Notes under the pieces: model-generated
Seen by the model: the letters and a program-made list of their open reading frames with translations, nothing else
What the model was told of the DNA's origin: nothing
Databases searched by the model: none
Source of the DNA: Phycisphaeraceae bacterium
GTDB lineage: Bacteria; Planctomycetota; Phycisphaerae; Phycisphaerales; Phycisphaeraceae
Assembly: GCA_020851465.1 (NCBI GenBank)
Contig: JADZCR010000005.1
Coordinates: forward strand, 285,910-349,909
DNA: 64,000 bases
Direction: 5' to 3'
Shown: in pieces, positions 31,453 through 39,007 of the stretch
Layout: every line of letters starts with the position of its first letter
How positions within the stretch are numbered: position 1 is the stretch's first letter
Program-made: the position numbers and the translations under genes

Positions 31453-32495
31453 GGAGCTACGGCTCCCGTGACATCAATGATGGCCTGGCCCTCGCGGATC
31501 ACCGCGGTCCCGCCCGCAGGCAGACGGACCTCCTGCTTATGACGGTTGCGCACCTTCACTACGCCTTCGAAGACTTTTACCGTCACCGCTGTTACTTTTT
31601 CCTCACGACTGACGGGCCGCTCAGTAGGCAGACCATCGCCGGTTTGATAGGTAACGACCTGTTCGCTTCTGGACTCAACGCTGAATCGTGTCCCGACCAC
31701 GATTACTTCGCCCAACGGAGTGATGACGGAGAAACGGTGACCGGGTTCCTGCTTGGCTACGTGTGCTTCGACGACGCCACGTTCAAGTTGGATGGAAGTG
31801 TCGCCGGAGAAGGACTCGGATATGGAAAACTGCGCATCTTTTTCAACCTGAAGACGTGAGCCATCACTAAAAAAAGTTGCGACAGGCTCGCGGGCTATCA
31901 CGACTCGGCGAGCTGGAATCGGTTCGGTATCCGGGACGGTAGTGCCATCCTTAAACACCATCTGGCCGGTGTGCAGGTAGGCCGAAGTCGGCGCGTGATA
32001 CATCCGCAAGCCGAGCATAACACCCATGATGAGCAGCGCAGCGATACCGACACCCAACCCCCAGCGACGGAAGCGCGAAGCGTGACTGGCTGGTTGTGGG
32101 GGTCGGATCAGTGCGATGATGTCCTGAAGGTCGTCAACCGGCTTGAGAAGTGCGGAATAACGATCGATAGTCGCTGGTGTGACTTCCGATTTCTCACCGA
32201 TGAGAGCCTCAAAAGCATCAAAACAAAGCAGGCAGGCAGCAAGGTGTTCAGAGGGCTGCCACTGGGTGCCCTGATCCAACGCCTGTTGCCGATCACGAAC
32301 TTCGGCCAGAAGTTGTTCCGGCGTGAGGTGTGTTCCCGATGCGGTTGCACGGCAAAGCGCATCAGCCAAGCGGGACAGAGATACATCATTCACAATGTTG
32401 CCACCCGCAGCATCGTCACCCGATTGCGGGCTGTCTGAGGCGGATTCATCGATCCGGCGGAGTTGCTCTTCAATTTGATCAAAATCGTCTGCCAC
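31449..32495 (-). CDS. FecR-like transmembrane protein with anti-sigma zinc motif
   Basis: A 348-residue protein. The N-terminal cytoplasmic part carries a ZAS-type motif H84-x3-C88-x2-C91 (HLAACLLC), as in zinc-binding anti-sigma factors. A membrane helix lies at ~146-163, and the periplasmic part (~190-345) is a FecR domain: VATFFSDGSRLQVEKD, LERGVVEAHVA, PLGEVIVVGTRFSVE, VKVFEGVVKV. FecR proteins relay outer-membrane or cell-surface signals to ECF sigma factors. No sigma gene is adjacent, so its partner is distant or this protein serves the downstream complex. GTG 32495 has GGTGAG upstream. It is first in the operon. Confidence 0.82.
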   Translation of the reverse strand: MADDFDQIEEQLRRIDESASDSPQSGDDAAGGNIVNDVSLSRLADALCRATASGTHLTPEQLLAEVRDRQQALDQGTQWQPSEHLAACLLCFDAFEALIGEKSEVTPATIDRYSALLKPVDDLQDIIALIRPPQPASHASRFRRWGLGVGIAALLIMGVMLGLRMYHAPTSAYLHTGQMVFKDGTTVPDTEPIPARRVVIAREPVATFFSDGSRLQVEKDAQFSISESFSGDTSIQLERGVVEAHVAKQEPGHRFSVITPLGEVIVVGTRFSVESRSEQVVTYQTGDGLPTERPVSREEKVTAVTVKVFEGVVKVRNRHKQEVRLPAGGTAVIREGQAIIDVTGAVAP

Positions 32496-32846
32496 GTCGT
32501 TCTCACCCTGATTGGCCTGCGAGACGGGTCTAGGAATCCATCCTCAAGCCGAATTGATCTGTTCCCCATTACAAGCGGTGACCTTGAAGGATTCGTACAA
32601 GTAAAAATCGTAAAAGACAGGCATATTTTGCTTTATCGAGCTTATTTGGAACGAAACCACGAGTAATGATGGTCTCCCTCGGATCTGTCTTAACCTCTTG
32701 ATCCTCATGGCTCAAGGGCTTTATAGCAGGGGATTACCGGTCATCTGCCTGTAGTGGGATTGCGCATCTCGTCAAATTGACGGTAGTAGGAACTTAGGGC
32801 TTCATTCCACGAAGTGTTAAGGCATTTAGTTGATGAGCCTGCGGGA

Positions 32847-32864
32847 TGAATAATTGATTATTCA
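32847..32864. promoter_or_regulatory. Perfect 18-bp palindrome, candidate operator
   Basis: TGAATAATTGATTATTCA is an 8-2-8 inverted repeat without mismatch, AT-rich in a GC-rich genome. It lies 14 bp upstream of the putative -35 of the aldehyde dehydrogenase promoter, a position typical of an activator or repressor site. The cognate regulator is not known. Confidence 0.5.
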
Positions 32865-32877
32865 ATTTGAAAAGCTC

Positions 32878-32907
32878 TTTCAGTCGTGCTGCCTTTATCG
32901 CTAGAAT
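32878..32907 (+). promoter_or_regulatory. Putative promoter of the aldehyde dehydrogenase gene
   Basis: TTTCAG (32878-32883) and TAGAAT (32902-32907) are separated by 18 nt, giving a leader of about 70 nt before ATG 32983. The -10 box is in a GCTAGAAT context. The -35 match is poor. Confidence 0.35.
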
Positions 32908-32982
32908 CCAAGGTGCTTCCTTCCGGGGCGATAGCCGGAACCTGCACCTGTGTCAACACACTTTCTCAAGAGGAGGCCCAAA

Positions 32983-34476
32983 ATGACTGCTGTATCAACC
33001 CCGCGCGTGGCTTCTCGTCATCCGGTTCAGGTTCGTCAGACCAGGATGCTCATCGATGGCAAATGGCGCGATAGCGTCAGTGGTGAGACATTCGAGACGA
33101 TCAATCCTGCAACGGAAGAAAAAATCGCTGACGTTGCATTGGGTGGTGAAAAAGACATCGACCTGGCGGTTAGGGCTGCCCGCAAAGCCTTCGAGGACGG
33201 TCCATGGTCACGGATGGATGCCCGTGATCGCGGCAAACTCCTTAACAAGCTTGCGGACCTCTGTGAGCAGAATTTCGACGAGCTAGCCGCCCTCGAATCT
33301 CTCGATAACGGCAAACCACTGAAAGATTCCCGCGCTGCCGATTTGCCTCTCGTGATCGATTGCTTCCGTTACTACGCTGGCTGGGCGGACAAGATGCACG
33401 GGCAGACCATTCCGATCCGAGGTAACTATTTCTGCTATACGCGCAAGGAGCCTGTCGGTGTCGCGGGCCAGATCATTCCCTGGAATTTCCCGATGCTCAT
33501 GGTCGCGTGGAAATGGGGGCCTGCTCTCGCGGCTGGTTGCACGATAGTCCTCAAACCTGCTGAGCAGACGCCGCTGACTGCCCTGCGCCTCGGAGAGCTG
33601 GCGATGGAGGCGGGATTTCCCGCGGGTGTCATTAACGTAGTACCCGGGTTTGGTCCGCAATCGGCGGGAGAAGCACTGGTAAAGCATGGCGGCGTGGACA
33701 AGATCGCCTTCACCGGCGAGCACCGCACGGCGCAGATCATCATGCGCAATGCAGCTGAGACTATGAAGCGCTGCACCTTCGAGCTGGGTGGTAAGAGTCC
33801 AAACGTCGTCTTTGCCGATGCCGATCTCGACGCTGCGGTTGAGGGCGCGTACTTCGGACTGTTTTTCAATCAAGGCCAATGCTGCTGTGCGGGCTCACGA
33901 CTCTTTGTAGAGGAAAGCGTTCACGATACGTTCGTGGACAAACTGATTGCTAAGACCAAGAGTCGCAAAGTCGGTGATCCCTTTGACCCCAAGACCGATC
34001 AGGGGCCGCAAGTGGACAAAGCCCAATTCGACAAGATCATGAGCTACATCAGCGAAGGACAGAAGGGCGGAGCTAAGCTTCTCAGTGGCGGACAACGTGT
34101 CGGTGAGAAGGGATTCTTTATCCAACCCACGGTCTTCGGTGATGTGAAAGATGATATGAAGATCAGCACCGACGAAATATTCGGCCCGGTGTTGAGTGTG
34201 CTGAAATTCAGGGACGTCAATGAGGTCGTTAAGCGAGCCAATGCGACATTCTACGGCTTGGCAGCAGCGGTATGGACGCGCGATATCAGTAAGGCTCATG
34301 CGATCGCCAACAAGGTTCGGGCGGGGACGGTATGGGTGAATTGTTATGACGTGTTTGACGCGGCGGCACCGTTCGGCGGGTTTAAGATGTCCGGCATGGG
34401 TCGAGAACTGGGAGAGAAAGCCCTGGACAACTATACCGAGATCAAGACGGTGACCGTGGCTCTGGACGCGAAGTGA
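32983..34476 (+). CDS. NAD(P)-dependent aldehyde dehydrogenase
   Basis: A 497-residue ALDH-superfamily enzyme oxidising an aldehyde to the acid, resembling class 1/2 dehydrogenases. The catalytic Cys is in GQCCCAGSR (C301 of C300-C302), with general base E267 in FELGGKSP and the usual IPWNFPMLM and [11 protein letters not shown] blocks. The coenzyme-binding FTGSTEVG segment reads FTGEHRTAQ (from F243), replacing the conserved Ser by Glu246. The aldehyde specificity is not evident. ATG 32983 is fixed by a perfect AGGAGG six nt upstream; a frame from 32950 is longer but has no ribosome-binding site. Confidence 0.95.
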   Translation: MTAVSTPRVASRHPVQVRQTRMLIDGKWRDSVSGETFETINPATEEKIADVALGGEKDIDLAVRAARKAFEDGPWSRMDARDRGKLLNKLADLCEQNFDELAALESLDNGKPLKDSRAADLPLVIDCFRYYAGWADKMHGQTIPIRGNYFCYTRKEPVGVAGQIIPWNFPMLMVAWKWGPALAAGCTIVLKPAEQTPLTALRLGELAMEAGFPAGVINVVPGFGPQSAGEALVKHGGVDKIAFTGEHRTAQIIMRNAAETMKRCTFELGGKSPNVVFADADLDAAVEGAYFGLFFNQGQCCCAGSRLFVEESVHDTFVDKLIAKTKSRKVGDPFDPKTDQGPQVDKAQFDKIMSYISEGQKGGAKLLSGGQRVGEKGFFIQPTVFGDVKDDMKISTDEIFGPVLSVLKFRDVNEVVKRANATFYGLAAAVWTRDISKAHAIANKVRAGTVWVNCYDVFDAAAPFGGFKMSGMGRELGEKALDNYTEIKTVTVALDAK

Positions 34477-34515
34477 GCGATTCGTACTCGTTATTGCGCC
34501 AGTAGAGAAAACTCC

Positions 34516-34547
34516 AAAGACCAGGCATGGCCATGCCTGGTCTTTTT
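34516..34547 (+). terminator. Rho-independent terminator after aldehyde dehydrogenase
   Basis: A perfect inverted repeat (two 15-nt arms, 34516-34530 and 34531-34545, meeting at GGCC) is followed by a run of T. It lies 40 bp after the stop and may also limit read-through from the convergent toroid gene. Confidence 0.85.
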
Positions 34548-34599
34548 CCATCAACATCAGGTCCCAATCCCGCGCAGGGCAAGCTTGCTGAGAGCAACG

Positions 34600-35700
34600 T
34601 TATCGCTGATAGACAGGTAAAAAGTGATAGCGCACACCCAAGCTCATGACTGCCAGTGACGTGCAATGGACGCGGCCGCCGATGCCGACGGTGGCGTACT
34701 CATTATCCGTGGACGTGTGATCCCAGAAACCATCAGGCGATTGCCTGGTCAGCAGTAAGTCTTCGACGCGCTGCCGACCTTGTGCCTCCATGTTGCCATC
34801 GCGCTGAGTCATCGCTTGGGCAAAGTAGTACGTGCCGTGGTAGTACCACGCGGTGGGGTCAACCGGGGCCGTGGTGAGCCACTTCGTCGCGTCACGGACT
34901 TCGATACTGTCCTGCTCCCCGCAGAGCGACAGTGCGACGATTCCCGCGGCGGTCATTGCGAAAGCCCCTCGCTCCACCTTTGGTTGATAAGTGAAACATG
35001 CCGCCTCTTTATTACCGCGGCTGCGGCGTACAAACGACCGCTTGATGTACGCTACGGCATCGTCAATCGCTTCTTTGGGAACATCAAAACCGGCATTTTT
35101 CGCCGAGCGCAGAGCCATGACCTGCCAGATCGTGATGGAAAGGTCAGCATCCTTGGCAGTCGGCGTGTTCCGCCAACCTCCGCGAAAACTCGGATCTTTC
35201 TTGGGATGTTGTTGTGACCGCAGGATCAGATCGATCGCCTTTTGACAGCGGGTACGGATGAGTTCGTCTTGATCATCGTTGACACCCATGCCCAGCACTT
35301 CCGTGAGCATGAGCGTGGTAATGCCGTGGCCCTCCATTCCAGATTTGTCAGCCTTGCCAAAGTAACCCGACTTGTCTTGACGACTAGGATCAAGAACCAG
35401 CGCTAATGCCTTGCGTAAAGCTTCACCCTCGCGCGTCTGGTCCGTCGGCAGGTGGCCCACCGAGAGCATGGCCATAATCGAAAGCGATGTAAAAGCCGTG
35501 GAATTATTTTTAGGCGAGTCAGTAATGGCACCGTTGGGTAATTGAATGGAGAGGAGATAGTTGATGCCGCGAGTAATTGCGACGTTTGCTTGAGTCTGTG
35601 AGGTCGGTAACGGAACCTGCTCCGCGCCGGAAACGCTCAATCCCGCGAGCGATGCCCATGCGAGAGCAGCCAAAACAAAGAGAGTGGGCCGATGCTTCAT
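34600..35700 (-). CDS. Exported prenyltransferase/squalene-oxidase-repeat (alpha/alpha toroid) protein
   Basis: A 366-residue protein with a signal peptide (~1-26, cleavage near VSGA/EQVP). The mature part carries repeated helix pairs of the terpene-cyclase/prenyltransferase fold: GINYLLSIQLPNGAITDS, AIDLILRSQQ and RVEDLLLTRQSPDGFW, each ending in a QxxxG[AF]-type turn. Planctomycete genomes commonly carry such proteins in MoxR/VWA operons, where they are thought to be structural rather than cyclases; no DxDD catalytic motif is seen. It is the last gene of that operon, with an ATGA overlap to the DUF4175-like gene. Confidence 0.85.
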   Translation of the reverse strand: MKHRPTLFVLAALAWASLAGLSVSGAEQVPLPTSQTQANVAITRGINYLLSIQLPNGAITDSPKNNSTAFTSLSIMAMLSVGHLPTDQTREGEALRKALALVLDPSRQDKSGYFGKADKSGMEGHGITTLMLTEVLGMGVNDDQDELIRTRCQKAIDLILRSQQHPKKDPSFRGGWRNTPTAKDADLSITIWQVMALRSAKNAGFDVPKEAIDDAVAYIKRSFVRRSRGNKEAACFTYQPKVERGAFAMTAAGIVALSLCGEQDSIEVRDATKWLTTAPVDPTAWYYHGTYYFAQAMTQRDGNMEAQGRQRVEDLLLTRQSPDGFWDHTSTDNEYATVGIGGRVHCTSLAVMSLGVRYHFLPVYQR

Positions 35701-38700
35701 TGAGGGCCCCCTGAGTTGGCCCGTTCCGCGATGGCTCGGAAGTAGGCGTCCACCTCCGCGCGGTACTCCGGCGAAACCTGATCACGTTGTGTCGCAGCCA
35801 AATCGCGTGCTTGCTTTTGCGTGAGCTTGCCCCACGTGTTGTGCGTCGATCTGGCAGCATCGGGCAGGCCATCACTGTTATTCAGCAGATCACCGGAGCT
35901 TGAGTTGCCGCCTCGGTTGCCGTTGGAGGAAGCACTTTTATTGGCAACGCCGGTTCCGAAAGATGTGACCATCCGGTCGTCGCGCATCGCCTGGGCCTGT
36001 GCTTCGAAGGCGGCCTGCATAGCCGCCGCTGCGCTGGGCTGGTCCGGCGTTCCCGCGGCTCCGCTCATGGTCCCACTGGTGGCGGAAGCGACACTTGATG
36101 GCGAGTTGCCAGCTACAGATTGGGGAGACGGCGAGGAAGATGATTCCGATGATGCGCCATTGGATGAGCCGGGCTGCGCGGAATCACTCGTTGATGCCGC
36201 TGTGCTCTCGGAAGGCACGCCAGGGCGGTTTGCTTGATCGAGCGCAGCCGCCATCCATTTTGACGCATCACTGGCCGGTTGTGCCGCAGCACTGATGGGT
36301 GACTTCCCTTCCGCACCGACATTCTTTGAGAGGCTTTGATTGGATTTAGAAGCGGCTGCTTTGGCTGTTGCGGCAGCATTACCAGCAAGATCGGCTTGAG
36401 CGCGCAATGCCGCCTCCGCTTTTGTCACGCTCGGCAGGGCTTGTGAGCCTGACTGATGCTGCACAGCTTTTATTGCCGCTGCCAATTCGTTATTGCCAAT
36501 GGTGTCGGAATTAGAAGCTGCGGCTTTGAGTGCTGATGCGGCTTCTTTCATCGCGGGATCTTTCGCAGCCAGTTTTTCAGCGTTGGCTGCAGCGCGGGCG
36601 AGATCCTCTCCTGCGCTTTGAGCGGTTTCGTTTATCGCCTGCTGCCTGTTTTGCGCATCGGTTGAAGCGGGCGGCGTACTGCTTCCCAACGCTTCACCTA
36701 ACGCTTTTTCCTCGGCTGTGGACTGCTCCAGCTTTCGCTGTGCTTCCGATGCTGCGTCGCTTGTGAGCTTGGTTAACTCATCCCGCATGACAGTATTTGT
36801 GCCGAGTTCCGCTTCGAGTGCTTGTTGGAGTTCATCGGCAGGCATCTGTGACATTGCTGCCAGCTTTTCGACCTGGCCATACATGGAATCCAGCGGCGCC
36901 TTGACTCCCAGAGGCTGTTCAGCAGCACGCAATAAGGGGCGGGTCAAATCAGGGTTACCCTCCGCGGCCTGTCGATAATGTTCGGCTGCTTTTCGCAGTG
37001 CTTCCGCAAGCTGACTCTGCTGAATTGCCGCTTCGTTTAGCTTTGCCTGTCTGTCGCTTGGCTCTTTGGCGGCAGTTCCTTTCTGGACTGCATCACGTGC
37101 TTGCTCCGCAGGTTGTCCGATCATCGCTCGTATGTCATCAGCATCTCTGGCGGCTGCACGCCCATCGGCTGTCAGCAAGTCGTGGTTATCCGCCTCATTG
37201 CGTAGCTCATTTAGAACAGACTCGATTTTCTGATCGAGATTGGTCTGGTTCGAATTGATCTCAACGGCATCCTTGGAAAATAATTGCTCGTTTTCCGCGA
37301 TCTTTGCCAGTTCTCGAATGCTCGTTTCTTGCTGACTTACTGCTGCGGCGAGTTCACTTAATGATTCACTGAGCGGGGTTGTTTCATTCTCAAGGTCCGC
37401 CATTGCCGAATCAACGACGTGAATAACCAGCGGCTCAGACTGGCCGACACTTCCCTTGAGGTCGGTGGCATCGAGTCGCAGTGATATCTCATCACCTGGT
37501 TTGAGTTTCAACTCAGCAATGTTGACACGGGTGGCAATGGCATGCTGTTTGGTTGGTGGGCCACCCTGATCCTTCCATAGAAGCGATACGGCGTCCGAAC
37601 TTTGCTGATCTACGCGGGTAAGCGAAATGCTGGCTAGCCCCACATCATCCTGAGCGAGACCTTGGATCGAAACAATCGCATCAGATGCGACACTCACCAT
37701 GCCCACAGGCTCATTAATTTGAACAGTGGGACGCAGGTCGGGTTGCGCAATGATTTCGTATTGGGCACGAAACTTATTTTCGAATCCAGTATCGCGTGAT
37801 GTGAGTTGCACGTCATAACGACCATTCGCTAATACCTGAATCCTGCCTTCCAGCTGGCGGGGATCTTTCGTATCCGTTACCAGCGGTACGTCCTCAGTTC
37901 GATCATCCCGGTAGATATGTGCAATGGCTTGCGATACAGGTTGGTCGGCAGTCATCTTTAGCAAGACGATTGTGCCTTCGATCGCAGACACGTCGCCATG
38001 TTCCTGACTGATTTGAAGCGCGGGTTGACGGGTATAGCTGGGAAACTCGTAGGTCTTATCAAATCTGACAATCTCCGGGCGAGGCTGGGCATTGAGTTTG
38101 AACTCACGGGAAACCGCATCGCCTGCACTGACACGAAACGTCACCGAGTCGCGACCAACGGGCAAGCTCGCACGATAATTCCCTGTCACGGCATCTTGCT
38201 GCATTGCCATCTTGCTGCTGGCCGATTTTCCTGCCTTGTACAAAAGCTCGACGTCATCCACTTTAGGACCACTGATGTGAACTTCGACTTCAACCGGATC
38301 ATTCTGCGGAATCGGTGCGCCAGGATTGCTCGGCAGGAGAAGTGCGATGGAGTTGCTCGTGACACGTTCAAGATTGGTTAGAGGAAGAAAAGCCCGCGCC
38401 AACGAGATACGGAAGAAAAAGCCTGGAACAAGGCAGAGCGCGGCGGCAAGGACAGCCAGAACTAATGCAACAAGAAAGGAGCTGCGTACAAATTTTGAGG
38501 GCAGCAATGCGGCGACTTTTATATGAGCGAGTTTTTTCGCAACACGATCTTGCGTTAACTCACGAAATATTGGTGAGTCCCATTGTGAATCACCATTGCT
38601 GCTGGAGAGGTTCACAACGGAAATGACATCATCCCCCAACCACGGTTGAGCTGATGCGAACAGACGCGATATTCCTTTCAGCCCGCGATAGCGCACAAGC

Positions 38701-38936
38701 GGAGATAAGCCGTGAACCAGGATAAGGATTCCCGCAGCATAAATGACAACCGATAATCCGATACGAACCCAGTCCGGCATCACGATCAGTCGATCAAGTA
38801 ATGCCACCCCCAACATTCCTGTGAGCACAACTGCGACTGTTTTCATTACCGCTCGGAACACAATCAGCAACCGCCACCGCCGTGCAAAAGCAGTAAGAAG
38901 CTGATCGGTTACAGGATGGAGATCGGCAGTAGGCAT
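35697..38936 (-). CDS. Large membrane/coiled-coil protein, DUF4175-like
   Basis: A 1079-residue protein. Two helices at ~28-48 and ~58-77 and one at ~155-177 anchor it. Residues ~200-520 are beta-rich and presumably periplasmic (repeated Ig-like segments such as PTVQINEPVGMV and ISLRLDATDLKGSVGQ). Residues ~540-1000 are a very long Ala/Gln/Glu-rich helical region with coiled-coil character, followed by a Ser/Ala/Gly-rich low-complexity stretch and a C-terminal helix. Such proteins follow VWA pairs in moxR operons of this phylum. Role unknown; probably an envelope scaffold. It overlaps the next gene by 4 bp. Confidence 0.75.
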   Translation of the reverse strand: MPTADLHPVTDQLLTAFARRWRLLIVFRAVMKTVAVVLTGMLGVALLDRLIVMPDWVRIGLSVVIYAAGILILVHGLSPLVRYRGLKGISRLFASAQPWLGDDVISVVNLSSSNGDSQWDSPIFRELTQDRVAKKLAHIKVAALLPSKFVRSSFLVALVLAVLAAALCLVPGFFFRISLARAFLPLTNLERVTSNSIALLLPSNPGAPIPQNDPVEVEVHISGPKVDDVELLYKAGKSASSKMAMQQDAVTGNYRASLPVGRDSVTFRVSAGDAVSREFKLNAQPRPEIVRFDKTYEFPSYTRQPALQISQEHGDVSAIEGTIVLLKMTADQPVSQAIAHIYRDDRTEDVPLVTDTKDPRQLEGRIQVLANGRYDVQLTSRDTGFENKFRAQYEIIAQPDLRPTVQINEPVGMVSVASDAIVSIQGLAQDDVGLASISLTRVDQQSSDAVSLLWKDQGGPPTKQHAIATRVNIAELKLKPGDEISLRLDATDLKGSVGQSEPLVIHVVDSAMADLENETTPLSESLSELAAAVSQQETSIRELAKIAENEQLFSKDAVEINSNQTNLDQKIESVLNELRNEADNHDLLTADGRAAARDADDIRAMIGQPAEQARDAVQKGTAAKEPSDRQAKLNEAAIQQSQLAEALRKAAEHYRQAAEGNPDLTRPLLRAAEQPLGVKAPLDSMYGQVEKLAAMSQMPADELQQALEAELGTNTVMRDELTKLTSDAASEAQRKLEQSTAEEKALGEALGSSTPPASTDAQNRQQAINETAQSAGEDLARAAANAEKLAAKDPAMKEAASALKAAASNSDTIGNNELAAAIKAVQHQSGSQALPSVTKAEAALRAQADLAGNAAATAKAAASKSNQSLSKNVGAEGKSPISAAAQPASDASKWMAAALDQANRPGVPSESTAASTSDSAQPGSSNGASSESSSSPSPQSVAGNSPSSVASATSGTMSGAAGTPDQPSAAAAMQAAFEAQAQAMRDDRMVTSFGTGVANKSASSNGNRGGNSSSGDLLNNSDGLPDAARSTHNTWGKLTQKQARDLAATQRDQVSPEYRAEVDAYFRAIAERANSGGPQ

Positions 38937-39007
38937 TATGTATGTAATCGGTCACATGCGCCCGGAATCGCGGAGGGCTTCTGCTGGTATAGCAGGGTTG
39001 AATTAGG

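Larger units (their letters stand above)
32496..32982. promoter_or_regulatory. Divergent intergenic region between fecR-like operon and aldehyde dehydrogenase
   Basis: 487 bp that must hold the promoters of the minus-strand operon and of the dehydrogenase. The clearest element is a perfect palindrome at 32847-32864. No gene or RNA is recognised. Confidence 0.6.

Noticed and set aside
33895..34557. 220-codon minus-strand frame opposite the aldehyde dehydrogenase
   Set aside because: The plus-strand dehydrogenase frame is certain; the antisense product is composition-driven.
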